Below, piece after piece: positions 1 through 11,113 of a stretch of DNA of 64,000 bases. The stretch lies in NCBI RefSeq assembly GCF_000708205.1, contig NW_014575555.1, forward strand, positions 124,001 through 188,000, in the 5' to 3' direction. The notes under the pieces were generated by a model. That model was not told where the DNA came from. It saw only the letters and a program-made list of their open reading frames with translations, and searched no databases. This DNA is from Mixia osmundae IAM 14324 (Eukaryota; Basidiomycota; Mixiomycetes; Mixiales; Mixiaceae). Numbering within the stretch: the first letter of the stretch is position 1; the number at the start of each line of letters is the position of its first letter. Position numbers and translations under genes: made by a program.

Positions 1-466
1 GCAAAAAGCCAGACCTGTCGACAGACTGAGTATATACAGCGCTAAAGATAGTAGGCTGGCGCACCATAGCGCAACGGGGCCGCCGGAGTAAATGCCGATC
101 GAGAAGAGAATGCGAATGCCTGAGGACACGAGTATAACTTGAGCGATCGAAGCAAGTCAGCAAAGGCTGGACGCACCGCCAACGAAGTACAGCGAGCCAA
201 AGGCTGCACTGAAGCTCTCGAATTGCTTCCAGGTACGGTGGAGTGTCTGTCCGGGCAGGTGAGATATACGTATGTGCAGGTAGTGAATAACACGTACTTG
301 AGTATAGCCATACTGGCGCTAGACATGTCCAGCCAAGTCAGTGCAAGCCCATACGAGAACGAGCTTCCCGCCATTTGCAGCCCCGCGAAAAAGTCCGGGG
401 CTGAGAAGGGCGAGGGAAGAGGAAGGAGAGGAGAGGAGCAAGACGGCACGTTTCCTTCGCAAGCAT
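1..466 (-). CDS. Amino-acid permease (APC superfamily), N-terminal part, runs off the left edge
   Basis: The 5' end of a plasma-membrane or vacuolar amino-acid/polyamine/choline-type permease. Splicing four exons with GT-AG introns gives a hydrophilic head followed by RQYGYTQTLHRTWKQFESF, then a helix reading LYFVGGIRILFSIGIYSGGP. This is the pattern at the first transmembrane helix of fungal APC permeases, where a conserved GYxQxLxRxWKxFESF block precedes TM1. The frame stays open to base 1, so the remaining helices lie outside the window. One internal exon is only about 21 nt (RQYGYTQ). The start used is the ATG at 464-466; exon 1 and its intron are inferred from splice signals and are the least certain part. 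Substrate cannot be told from this piece. Confidence 0.6.
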
Positions 467-1188
467 TATCTTGAGCAGGTTCCGTACACGGTATGATCTC
501 AGCACTACCCTTGTCTGCCCCTTCTCCACTCGTGTCACCGAGCAGAGATGGGAGAAAGGATAGGCACCCGTAGCGCCGACTTTCGTTCGCGGAGGTCAGA
601 ATCACGAATGACTCGACAACTCTCGCTACAAGAAAGGGACGGAGTTGACAGACGACAGTGAACGTACGATTCCGGCCACGAGATGGGACGATCTCGTGCG
701 AATGTCATATCAGTGTGCTTTTTGACAACTCCGCCGTCTTTTGGACGAGAAAGAAAAGTCAGTGAAGACATCTTTGTCCCCAAGAGGAGCGGAGATCAAC
801 AGTCGTGTGGCAGAAACGAGAGTCAAGCTGAACATGCGTGCTTAGTAGGAAGACCGATTCGTGCCTTCTGGCCTGTCTCACTACGTCCTTCCTGTGTCTC
901 GTTCCCGAGTGCGAGTGCTTATCGCCCTTACGAGAATATCCTCATCCGAGGGGTACGATTCGTTGTCTCTGTAGACGCCTGCCGGGTCTGTGTCGCCGAT
1001 CTTCGATGCCTGGCTCGTCGTTGTCGTCTCCTGCAAGTGTGAAGCCATACTCGATGAGCGCACGGTGGCTGACGGGTTTTCTGAGTTGGGCGGCTGAAGA
1101 GCCAAGAAGGAGGCCGATCGCGGATTCTCCGGCTTCGCGCCAGGCGGGCTCACCGTGCACCCGCCCGACTTCACCAAGCTCTACAGGG
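467..1188. other. Intergenic region, permease/epoxide hydrolase
   Basis: About 720 bases between two divergently oriented genes. Several short open frames cross it on both strands but none has recognisable motifs or a convincing splice structure. It probably holds the promoters of both genes. The epoxide hydrolase frame stays open upstream of its start, but that extension has no resemblance to the family. Confidence 0.4.
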
Positions 1189-2506
1189 ATGGGCAGCTTC
1201 AATCTGCAGCCATACAAGATCGGTATCCCGCAGAGCAAGCTCGACGATCTCAAGGCTCGGGTGGCCAGCGATCCGCTACCGCCTGTCACTTTTGAAGGCA
1301 AACACGAGCGGTATGGCGTCACTCGCGACTGGATGAGCCAGCTCAAGACGGCCTGGGAAGCATTCGACTGGAGCAAGGAAGAAGCGCGTCTGAACAGCTT
1401 CAGCAATTACCAGGGCACCGTCGAACACGCCGGTCATTCTATTCGGCTGCACTTCATCTCCGAGCAATGTACCGCGAATCCCGAGGCGATGCCTCTCTTG
1501 CTCCTGCACGGCTGGCCCGGCAGCTTTCTCGAGTTCACGGGAAGCATCAAGTATCTCAAGCAACACTTCCACGTCGTCGTGCCTTCCTTGCCAGGCTATC
1601 TCTTCTCCGAGCTACCGGATGACATGGATTTCTCGCCCATGGATGTCGCCGCCACAATGAACGAGCTCATGGTCAATCTTGGCTACTCGCAGTACTTTGT
1701 CCAAGCAGGAGACTGGGGCGCAATGGTGGCAAGGCTCATGGCTGTCTATTTCAGCGAATGCAAGGCCATCCACCTGAACTTCTCGCCCGTGCTGCCCATC
1801 GATTCTTACCTCGCGCCCGTCATGCCGTCTGTCTTGCGATTACGTACGCCCCAGATCGTGAAGACGTTGACGACGCCATTGTCCAGTCTGGCGGGTCTCA
1901 TCCTGCCGCCCCCGGATCAACTGGGTCTCTCGGCCCGCGATCGAGAATTGATGGCCAGGTCGAACCGGTGGAACAAGACGGGCAGAGCCTACGCGATAGA
2001 GCATGCCACTCGTCCGAGCACGATCGCACATGCACTGTCTGCCTCACCGCTTGCTCTGGCTGCGTGGATTGGCGAAAAGCTGCTCGAATGGACCGACGAG
2101 AGCCCGCCTATGGATGAGATTCTTGCCCTTCTCACGGCCTGGTGGACGACAGACACCTATGCACGATCAATCTATGCATACCGACACGTAAGTGTCTATG
2201 ATAGCGACTGAAGCGCAAAGCTGATGTCACCTGCAGTCATTCGGCAATCAGCCAAACACAAAACACTTTGAAAGGCAGTGCTACATCCGCGTTCCCTTCG
2301 GCTACAGCTCCTTTCCGAAAGAGATTTTGCCATGTCCGAAGCGCTGGGTAGCAACCTCTGGCAATCTGCTGTGGTATCGTGAGCACACGAGGGGCGGCCA
2401 TTTCGCCGCCTGGGAGAGACCAGAGGCTTTCTCGGAGGATCTCAGGGATTGCTTCGCACAGCTTGCTAAGGCGGGCAACATTTCCTTTGCCAACAGTAAA
2501 CTATGA
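1189..2506 (+). CDS. Epoxide hydrolase (microsomal-type, alpha/beta hydrolase fold)
   Basis: Hydrolyses epoxides to diols. Two exons: the first ends at ...SIYAYRH, a GT-AG intron of about 50 nt follows, and the second begins SFGNQ. The protein starts MGSFNLQPYKIGIPQSKLDD, typical of the N-terminal EHN domain of microsomal-type epoxide hydrolases. The oxyanion motif HGWPGS, the nucleophile in AGDWGAM (Asp) and the catalytic His in TRGGHFAAWE are all visible in the expected order. About 420 residues is usual for fungal members. The ATG at 1189 was chosen because the family-like sequence begins there. Fungal members act in detoxification or secondary metabolism; nothing nearby indicates a cluster. 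Confidence 0.85.
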
Positions 2507-2569
2507 AATGCACACACTCTAGTTGTCTGCATCGTTTCGGACCGCCCTTGGTCCGGTCGGCTGCTATCT

Positions 2570-3106
2570 TTACTCGCCTGCGATGAGGGCGCCCATTGAC
2601 GAATTGCCGCCGGGACGTTCGCGTACCTTGCGGGTGGGAATGAAGCCGTTTGACGACTCGCTCACGTATCCCGGCGTCTCGGCAGCATTGGCACCGACGA
2701 CGCGTGCAGGACGAATGGGACGCTCGTCAGCCCCGCCGCTGAAGAGGCTAGCGATCTGGGCCGAGCCACCGCCAGTCAGCTCGCGCACCTTGCGCGTGGG
2801 CACAAAGTCTGGAACACCAGCTGCACCATTCAAGAGCGTCGTGCCGTTGCTTGTAGTGTTGTCAGGAGCCTGTACCGCTTTGGCTTGGGACCCATTGCCC
2901 GTTTCGGCACTGCTCGAGCTGCTGGCCTCAGTGACGGCGCTGCCTGCCACCAGATCGCCAAATTTGGCATAGCGAGGCAGCTTCTTGAGCACAGAGGCAT
3001 TGGGGTCGACCTCAATACCGATGTGCTTTAGAAAGTCGACCAAGCTCGCCTTGGTAAAGACGACGCTCGTCTCGTACGGCAAGCATCCTGTGCGTGCATG
3101 AGCCAT
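2570..3106 (-). CDS. Small protein with duplicated HN1/SPIRAL1-like PTRKVRE-PGG motif
   Basis: A 178-residue, intronless, mostly disordered protein. The N-terminal 60 residues include a possible folded segment (TKASLVDFLKHIGIEVDP). The middle is Ser/Ala/Gly rich. The C-terminal half carries two copies of a short motif, PTRKVRELTGGGS and PTRKVRERPGGNS, each followed by a short hydrophobic tail. Short basic-then-PGGxS motifs of this kind occur in HN1/Jupiter and plant SPIRAL1 microtubule-associated proteins, so a cytoskeletal role is possible, but this is only motif resemblance. It is convergent with the epoxide hydrolase, with stop codons about 60 bases apart. Confidence 0.6.
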   Translation of the reverse strand: MAHARTGCLPYETSVVFTKASLVDFLKHIGIEVDPNASVLKKLPRYAKFGDLVAGSAVTEASSSSSAETGNGSQAKAVQAPDNTTSNGTTLLNGAAGVPDFVPTRKVRELTGGGSAQIASLFSGGADERPIRPARVVGANAAETPGYVSESSNGFIPTRKVRERPGGNSSMGALIAGE

Positions 3107-3378
3107 GGCCTAGATCTAGCGAGGATGACCTGCCTACTTCTGACTGCCAATTCTTCTCGTTCGAGTCGATTGCACGCTGCGTGAACGTCGACATGCTTTC
3201 GCTTTGTGTGTGACAGACTCCCCCGAAGTGTGCTCAATGCATACGCTCGCGGCTTCTGCACGTCCGACGAGATGAAGCTCGCAGCTCGCAAGGATCAATC
3301 GACTGACGAGGTAACTGACCCGTCACGAGTGCGTCACGCTTCGCGCTTCTTCTTGACGCGTTTGCCGGTCAATGCCAC

Positions 3379-4844
3379 GTGATGAACGGCTGGCTCATGC
3401 TGGCCCTCGCTCGGATTGGTCTGCTGACGCTTTGGCGGCGTGCACGATGGCTGATACTGCAAGTCTTGGTCTTCCTCAGGATCGCTAGACCAGTCAAGCT
3501 CGTCTTCGCTGAGCATCCGGCGAGGATCGGCAAGACGACCTTGCGTCAGCTCGTCGAGGAACAATGTCCCAGCTTGTGCGGCACATACACCGCGCCTTGG
3601 CTTCTCCGCAATGGCTTGTTACATACTGTCTTCACGGCCAAGGCGGATTTCTCCAAGATGGACAACCTCAACTATGAGCGCCAGTATATCAGGCTGCCGG
3701 ATGGCGGCACGATAGGCATGGACTTTTGCCCTCCTTTGACAGAGGCACAGGCAATGCCAGATGACGTTCCACTCCTACTGAGTATGCAAGTGCTTTCTTA
3801 CTTGTGAACAGTCTCCTCTGAGTCGTGACTGCTTGCTACAGGCACGGCTTGAGTGGAGGCTCTCACGAGAGCTATGTTCGCGGAATCTTGGCACAAGCGT
3901 CCCGACCGGTATCTCAAGGCGGCAAAGGCTGGCGTACGGTCGTTTTGAACTTCCGTGGGTGCGCCAACGTGCCATTGACGAGCAAGAGGCTGTACAACTC
4001 TGGCGCGACGGATGATCTCAGACAAGGGCTTTGCTTCATCTCGCATGTACTTCCGCAAGCACCGCTACTCGGCATGGGCTTCAGTCTTTCGGCCAATCTC
4101 ATGGCTGTCTACGCCGGCGAACAAGGTAAGGATACTCCGTTCAAAGCTATTGCAGTGATGGGAAACATCTACGATCTCTATGCGAGCACGCTCAAGCTCG
4201 AAGCCTCACTGCCTGGCCTCATGCTATCAAAGGCCATGGCGAGTAATGTACGAACACTGGTCGATCGACATAGACACGCATTCGAGGACGACAAGAGGAT
4301 CGACTTGGAAAGCTTATTCGATCGGCCGAACCTGACTCTGTATGCTTTCGACACACTCATCACTGCACCTGCAGCTGGCTATCGCTCTGCCGAGCAATAC
4401 TACAAACAGTGCGGCTCCATCAACTACTTGCAAGGTATTGAGGTGCCTTATCTGTCGCTGAATTCGATCGACGACCCCATCATCGATGCACCCAGCATAC
4501 CGAGCAAACCTTCGCAGCTCTCGCCTTACATGACTGTCGCCACCACGGATCACGGCGGCCACTTGGGCTGGCATCAGCATGCAGTCCTCGGCCTGATTCC
4601 CCGCAAGACGCGCTGGATAACAGTGCCCGTGCTAGAGTTCTTCTCCGCTATACTCAGCGCCGATCCCACGCCTTCGCCTCATCGCCGAACGCTGCCGCCT
4701 TTCTCGGGAAGGACAGCCTCGACAGGTACGGAAGTGCGAGACGCTCTGCGTGACGATATTGGCTTTGAACTTATCGGGCACGATACCTTCAAAGGCGGTT
4801 TGACAGAGGCAGACGCATCTCAGGGACTCACGAGAGGCCTTTGA
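3379..4844 (+). CDS. Alpha/beta hydrolase, EHT1/EEB1/YMR210W (YheT) family acyltransferase-esterase
   Basis: Relative of yeast medium-chain ethyl ester synthases EHT1/EEB1 and the monoacylglycerol lipase YMR210W. The N-terminal part matches the family up to ADFSKMDNLNYERQYI and LPDGGTIGMDF. The core reads HGLSGGSHESYVR, and the nucleophile elbow is GMGFSLSAN. Asp is in SIDDPI and His in DHGGHLGW, so the triad is complete. The intron at 3786-3841 only keeps frame if it is a GC-AG intron (donor gcaagt), giving PLLLSMHGLSGG; the neighbouring GT donors break the frame. A hydrophobic N-terminus (MMNGWLMLALARIGLL) suggests membrane association. A minus-strand open frame at 3334-3564 overlaps the start and is taken as a shadow. 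Confidence 0.8.
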
Positions 4845-4882
4845 CATTAGCAAGACTATGCATTATGTCTCTCGTGTGTGCT

Positions 4883-6020
4883 TCATTCTCCTCGTGGCAG
4901 ATGCTTGTGCGTCTGTTGGATTGTATCCTGCACTGATGCTGTTTCCAGTCGCGTCGCTCGAAGCGTTTGCTGTCCTCTTGCATGCATGAGTTGTTGTATG
5001 CTCGCTTCTATCCTCTCGAGTCGCGCTTCGATGACCGGCAGACGGTCGACTTGCGACTGATATACACTAGCTTTCGGCTCAGGCTGAACTTCAAACGGCG
5101 AATCGCCCGAATACGGCTGCGGTGGGAATTGAACGGGCGGAAAGCTCCCGCGTCGCAGTAGCGTCAGGTTGGGATTCTCGCTGGCAGGCTTCGATCGGCG
5201 GGATTTTGGAGCAGCACTCGACTCGCTTCTGACAGTTGAGCCTGATCGCTGGCGAGCCATTGTAGGTGCATCGAAGCTGAGTTGACCCAGGGCGCCACCG
5301 AGCTCGGTTGCAGGTGTCAATGGCACCGGCGTCGAAGGCTGACTGTGGGTCTGGTACGGTATGACATAGCCAGACGGCATGGGCCATATAGGCGGCGGCC
5401 TTGCACGGCGATCAGCTGACGGCAGAACTAGTCGCGGCGCCGGACTCGGTTGGCGAGATTCAAAGGGCGTCACTGTCTGTTGCAGTGCGTAGCTTATAGC
5501 ATCCGACTGTCTGATTTGCGGGTTCACATGCTGTGACGACTTGCTGTGTTTGCCAGATCTCTCGCCGTCTGGGTTTCCGGAAGCGACAGTGCGAGCTTTG
5601 TTGTGTAGCAAGCTTGACAGCGGCCGAGAGGGAGCAGCAAATCGGGTCAAGCAGACGACCGACTCTGCTGCTCGCGCCATGTCGGCACACGCGAACGCGA
5701 AGTAGTCCTCCTCGCCATCGAGACTGCTGGCATCAGAGGCATCGCTCAATGTCGGTGTTGCAAGCGAGTGATCTGGCAATCCACAAAGGAATTCGTCGCG
5801 GCAAGCCAGCTCAGACCAGGCGGCGACTGCTAGCAGGTGCGCGTCGACAACCAGCTGCTTCGAGCAGTCTGGCTCATCGATCGGACTGAGCATGCGCTAC
5901 CTTTGTACGATCTTGCCCGAAAGCGGCACAAGGGCGCAAGTGCTGCTCGAGATGCCCTCGAGAGCAGGAAAGATGTTTTGCAACCGACTGAACTGACGTC
6001 TGCGTGTCATTGCTTTCCAT
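4883..6020 (-). CDS. Hypothetical low-complexity protein with C-terminal coiled coil
   Basis: Family not recognised. A short first exon from the ATG at 6018-6020 (MESNDTQTSVQSVAKHLSC...) appears spliced by a GT-AG intron near 5893 to a long second exon. The bulk is Ser/Pro/Arg rich and probably disordered. An acidic patch (SLDGEEDYFAF) lies early, and the last 60 residues form a likely amphipathic helix (LPVIEARLERIEASIQQLM). It is convergent with the hydrolase upstream; the stop codons are about 40 bases apart. The frame is open over 1 kb, which supports a real gene, but the first exon is uncertain. Confidence 0.5.
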
Positions 6021-6288
6021 CGCTCGGGGCTCCACCGAGCTTTGTGACGGAAGACCGAGGCGGGATAAGACAGAGGATAGGACACAAGGGTATTGGGTTT
6101 GTCGACCTGATATACGATGATCTGCGGCATTATGCAAAGGAAGGCCGCTCGATCAAAGTTGTCCAAGGGCCTTGCTGAACCTTACGCGAAATGACGCAAT
6201 GACGTCCTGGCTATTATCGGCCCCTCCTCAAGTCGAGTTGCAGACGCATGCGTGTTACACAACAACATCGTAGATTGCAAGCGCATGA

Positions 6289-8504
6289 CTAGTCGGCCTT
6301 GACAGTGCTGACAGGGGCTGTATAAAGCGACTTGGGCCCAGAAGCGCCCGGTCGCATGGGCGTGTAAGTGCCTTTGGTGCTGCCAGTCGGCAGCTCGGTA
6401 AGAACCGAATAGATCATCCAGATGATCAGAAGTGCCATCACTAGAACAACCGCCATGAAGTAGACAGGATTGTCGAGCATGAAATGCATGCCACCTTCCA
6501 TCTTTTGCTGCAGCGTGAAAGCCCATCTGTCCATGAGGCCCCGCGATGACTTTGGTGATAGTAGACCGCGTTGGAACTCGCTTAAGGTAGCGAAGATAGA
6601 GCTCTCACTTAGTGCTATCCGTCTACCGTGTGTATCGACGTCGAAGTATTCCAGCCTCTGCGATTGAGTCAGCCGTCGGCCATGTAGAGCGTGAAGCCGT
6701 GCGAAAGATACCTTGGGGTCAGCAATGACAATGGGAACGTCTGTACCCTTGATGCTGATCTTGTAGTTCTGCTGGAGCCACTTGGACCACTGGTCTGCAT
6801 CCATCCATGCAAAGTTGACAGGCTTCAGATCTCCAGTCTGCGCTTGCGAATCGCTATATAATCTTGCCAGAGTTCTCAGCTCGTCTTTCCGCTGCTGCAT
6901 GCCATCGGGTCCTAGTTTTTGCGGAGATAGCGCAGCGAGGACCATGTATGCGCTTCCCTCTGTGTAGTCCTTGAAGTATTGCGCATTCAATTCACCCAGC
7001 GAGGGTAGCCTGTTGGCGAACAGCCAAGCTCTGATTTCGCGATCCGCAAAGACGGAAGACATATGTAGCGTCTTGAGAGGCTGTGCGATATCGTAGTCCT
7101 TGAAGACGAGTATGTGAGCCTCAGTGAGGGGAAGCTTGTATCGCTCAAAGAGATCGCTCGACGACGTCTTGAATATTTTTGCGCCGCCCAGGAGGACCTT
7201 GGCAGCTTCCGAGACGAGGCTCTGATAACATGTTCAGCAAGTCACTTGTACTCTGTGAGAGCCGACTGACTGTCTCTTCCTCGGTCGCGGTCTTTGGATA
7301 TAAGTAGAGGAAAAAGATGTCTTCCTCTTGGCTGACTCGCTCGAAGACGCCGGGACTGATGTCATGCACGCCGAAACTTGCAGCAGCCTTGAGCGCAAAC
7401 GCTTGCATCTGCGTGAGCGATCTCGAGCCCTTGTATTCTATGCTTTCTCCCTGATGAAAGCTGAGGAAGCATTGTCAGCACCAGACCAGACCCGGGCGCA
7501 GAATGACGAACAAAGTCAGGGTCGGAAAGCCACGTATGTCTGCCTTGCGACAAGCCTCGCGGTGCTCGGCAACATCGCAGTCGAATTCTGCGACATGGAC
7601 GCGTTCCTTAAGAAGAGCGGCCAAGTCCTTCCAGGCAGGGGCGAGCTTCTTGCAGTGACTGCACCAGGGCGCAAAGAACTTGATGAAGATAGGCGCTGTT
7701 GCGGAGGGAGAAATGAGATGGGTCAGGCCTGTTGCGTTGAGCGTGAGGAGTTGACCGTCGATGTTGGGGAGATCGCGCGATCGGCTCTGGATGACAAATT
7801 CTGAGCCTGTGCTCGTAGACGGCGTATCGTCGACGGCGGGTGGTCTGACAGCCTTGACAGACTCGTCCGCTTTCACCTTTGCCTCCTGTATCGGGACTGG
7901 CAGGTCAGGCACAATCTTATCCTTTGACGTATCGCTCTTCTCGGTGACGGCTGCGGCGGGCGCTGCCTTGACAGGCTTGTAGGCAGCAATCTCCTTGTCG
8001 ATGAAAGCGGTAAGCTTATCCTCACTGCGCTCCTCTACAAAGGGCGTCGAAGAGATGCCGTCTTTGAACCTGATCATGCGCGTCAGTCTTTCGAGACGGC
8101 TCTCCGACATGGGTGCTGGACGTACATCCGCAGATCCGGATAGGCTTTGACAGAGTTTGCATCACATAGATCTGCGCAGGGCCATGAGATGAGTTCAGTC
8201 TCGGACAGGCGGACACAAGCTGACCGCCTTGATCTGCGCAATCGACCTGGCCAAATTGGATCCGACCGGCATCAATGAGGGGCTGGGACTTCTCGACGAG
8301 ATCTCTCCATGCCGGTGCAAATTGCTTGCAGTGGTGACAGTAGGGTGAGAAATGTTCGATGAACCAGAGGCCGGAGCTGATGGTGGAGTGAAAGTCGGCG
8401 CCCTTGAGTTGTACGCCGGCATGCTCGATCGGAGCTGCACCGGCCACTAGGCAGCCTGTTCCCAGCCAGAGCACTACGCTCGCCACTAGGCTCCGAGGAA
8501 GCAT
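6289..8504 (-). CDS. Transmembrane protein disulfide isomerase (EPS1/TMX-like)
   Basis: An ER oxidoreductase forming or shuffling disulfides. Exons in order: a signal peptide (MLPRSLVASVVLWLGTGCLV), a first thioredoxin domain with active site YCHHCKQFAPAW, a linker rich in Lys/Ala/Pro, a second thioredoxin domain with WCSHCKKLAPAW and the cis-proline loop RGFPTLTLF, non-catalytic thioredoxin-like domains, then one transmembrane helix (FMAVVLVMALLIIWMIYSVL) and a short cytosolic tail. There is no KDEL-type signal; membrane anchoring replaces it, as in yeast Eps1, which assists ER-associated degradation. At least four GT-AG introns are needed. The start lies 149 bases from the divergent SEC22 gene. 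Confidence 0.85.
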
Positions 8505-8653
8505 GTCTGGCCGCCCAATCGTCTCGACAGCGATGGGCGTTTTGTTCGCAACGATGACACGACGACCGACCGCGTGGACTTTCTTTCTCGCGACGTGTCG
8601 TGACGACGAGGCAGGCGTACGCAGGCGGCGGCAAAGGACGAGCAGGCGCAGAG
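8505..8653. promoter_or_regulatory. Divergent promoter region, PDI / SEC22
   Basis: 149 bases separate the start codons of an ER disulfide isomerase and the ER-Golgi SNARE gene SEC22. Both products serve the early secretory pathway, so shared control, for instance by the unfolded protein response, is plausible. I did not identify a specific element. Confidence 0.45.
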
Positions 8654-9660
8654 ATGGTCAGGTCGACGATGATAGCCCGAGTCACAGATGGTGCGTACCT
8701 GACGAGTGCCAGCTCATGCCGGCAGCGCTGCTCCATGCCGGGTCTGTCACTGACGCGCAAGGAACAGGCTTACCCTTGGCCGCCTCTGTCGACGACGAGC
8801 AGGTCAGCTGTTGCAGATCTGCCAGGTCACCGTGTTGATGTCACGGAGGAGAATCCAGACAGAGGGAGAGCTGAGCGAGGTGAAGCAGCAGGCCAAATTG
8901 ATCTTTAGGCGATTGACGCCTCAATCCGAGCCACGCTGTTCCATCGAGTCTGGGCCGTCGACGCTACAGTAGGCAGACAACGACAGCAGAGCCTACCAGC
9001 CACTGATGACACGCGTGTAGCTACCTCATCCTCAACGATATCGTCTACCTGACCATCGCCGACAAATCGTACCCTAGGAAACTCGCGTTCTCCTACCTGG
9101 ACGAGCTGAGCAAAGAGTTTGAGCGCTCGTTCGGGGGTCCGTTGCTCGTTGGTGCTTCAGTGTGCTCCCTCAAGGTGGCCTGCTGTGACAGATGACGCGC
9201 GGAAACCCAGCTTGCGACCGTACGCGTTCGTGCGCTTCGACAGCTTCATACAGCGAACGAAGCGGCTCTACCAAGACACGAGGTCAGCAAACGATGCAAA
9301 TGTGATCGGCGTGCTATCGCTCAGAGATCGTCACAGGAATGCAGCCGGAAAGGGGGCGGGGCTGGATAGACTGAATGAAGACTTGCAAGATATCACGCGC
9401 ATCATGACCAAGAACATGGAAGATCTCCTCATGCGCGGCGACTCTCTTGATCGTTCGCATCCCCATCATCACCGACGCTCTGTAGCACGACTGAGAGAAG
9501 CGCAGGAATGTCACACATGTCCACGTCACTCAGGGACGAGTCGCTCAAGTACCGCAAGGCTGCGAGACAGATCAATCTACAAGCTGCGATACGCAAATAT
9601 GCGCCCATCGGCGTACTCGGTCTCATGCTCGTCTTTGTCATCTGGTGGAAGTATCGCTAG
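8654..9660 (+). CDS. SEC22: SEC22 R-SNARE (ER-Golgi vesicle fusion)
   Basis: A longin-type R-SNARE that shuttles between ER and Golgi. The first exon reads MVRSTMIARVTDG; later exons give LPLAASVDDEQ, RLTPQSEPRCSIESGP, HYLILNDIVYLTIADKSYP and KLAFSYLDELSKEFERSFG, the characteristic Sec22 longin domain. The SNARE motif follows (LNEDLQDITRIMTKNMEDLL, zero-layer Arg nearby), then a C-terminal membrane anchor (IGVLGLMLVFVIWWKYR). About six introns of 45-70 nt are required. All splice junctions used are GT-AG, and the protein length of about 215 residues matches the family. Confidence 0.88.
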
Positions 9661-9943
9661 CGACGGCGAGGCCATGCCGGTCACTGTTGTAATATTTGGC
9701 GCGTAGTCGCTTATGCCTGCCTCCCTTGCCGGTAGAAGCAAGCCAGACTTTCCCAGCGAGGCCATTCCCTCACCGACCCGCTGGCCAGTGCGGGCGAGCT
9801 GACAAGCCCCAGTGCCCACGGCGCAGCTGCATCACATAGACGCACATAGACCGGCCAAGCGGTTCACGTTCTTGAGCGAGCCATCAAGTCTCCGCACTTT
9901 GGCTCTTTCCAGCTTGTCTGGCCTTCGATTTCTGACCGACTCG

Positions 9944-10998
9944 ATGCCAGCACAGATCTCGATTGCTTGGTATATCTTCCTCCTGCTCGCCATGACCGCC
10001 CTCGTTGCGCCCAAGAGGACTTCCCCCGTTCTGGCAACCCTTGCCTTGCTCTATCTCGCCCAACGCTTCAACGGACTGGCGAGATACTACATCAGGCTGG
10101 CCGTCTACATCGCTGGACTGGCCTCCATCTCTCTTGCTGCCATACCTGCTGCCGTCGTCATGCGCTTGCTCGGCCAGAAAGCCAATGTCAACTATGTCGT
10201 CGCTAGAGTGGCATACTATCTCATCAGTCCCTTGCTTGGCCTCACGATCACCGTCGAGGGCGCGGAGCATATCAAGCAAGCTAGACCTGCCGTTCTTGTG
10301 GGCAACCATCAGGTCAGCCATCGTGGCTCTGGCATAGCAGTCGTAGCTGACATCGCCCGTCTAAAAGTCCATGCTAGACATACTCTACCTGGGCGCTTTC
10401 TTCCCGACCCAGTGCTCCATCATGGCCAAAAAGGAGCTCAAATGGGTACCCTTGCTCGGTCAATGGATGTGGCTGTCCAACGCCGTCTTTGTGAATCGCA
10501 CAAACAGACAGGATGCCATGAAGGCTTTCCAAAAGGTGGGCGAAACGATGAGGCGGAAAGCAGTCAGCCTCTTCATCTTTGTAGAAGGTACTCGGTCATC
10601 CACCGAGGTTCCCTCGCTCTTGCCGTTCAAGAAGGGCGCATTCCATCTGGCTGTACAGAGCGATCTGCCCATTGTTCCCGTCGTCTGCGAGAATTACAAT
10701 GCTCTTTACAATGCCAAAGATCGGTTCAATTCTGGCGAGATCATATTGAAAGGTACTCTTTCGCGATATACATTTGTGCAGAGCTGATCACACCTTACCA
10801 GTCTTACCGCCTGTCAGCACACAAGGGCGGACAAGTTCGCACGAAGACATCGAAGCGCTCGTGCATGAAGTGAGGGAGAAGATGCTCGACGCACTAGAGG
10901 AGCTTGCCTGCAGACCAAACAGCATCGGCGCTAGCCGCAAAGTCGAGCGAGACGGTCAAAAAGCCCTCGAATGGAAGCAAGGCAAAAGGCGTTCCTGA
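9944..10998 (+). CDS. 1-acyl-sn-glycerol-3-phosphate acyltransferase (SLC1/AGPAT)
   Basis: Converts lysophosphatidic acid to phosphatidic acid at the ER or lipid droplet. The N-terminus has several hydrophobic segments. Motif I, NHQSMLD, is formed across a GT-AG intron (VGNHQ at about 10310, SMLDILYLGAFFP at about 10370). Motif II NRTNRQDAM, motif III FVEGTRSS and motif IV PIVPVVCEN follow in the usual spacing. A second intron near 10755-10805 leads to a C-terminal exon ending in basic residues (GKRRS). The ATG at 9944 (MPAQISIAWYIFLLLAM) gives a normal family start; an upstream in-frame ATG at 9812 would add an Arg/Ser-rich leader. Confidence 0.85.
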
Positions 10999-11113
10999 GC
11001 GCCCACGTTGACGGGTCCTCAGAGCTGTATCATACTCCCTCATGTATTGCATCTGCAATGTTCATTCCAAGTTTTGACATTGCATTCGAGCGCATACAAT
11101 TTCCATGGGTGCC

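Noticed and set aside
838-1188. Upstream in-frame extension of the epoxide hydrolase
   Set aside because: Arg/Ser/Pro-rich, no family similarity; the EHN domain begins right at the ATG at 1189.
3334-3564. Minus-strand 76-codon frame with acidic and basic blocks
   Set aside because: Overlaps the hydrolase exon whose plus-strand sequence aligns with the EHT1 family; treated as a shadow.
3786-3841. 38-nt GT-AG intron or a base error in the alpha/beta hydrolase
   Set aside because: A 56-nt GC-AG intron with the common donor gcaagt restores the conserved sequence without an insertion.
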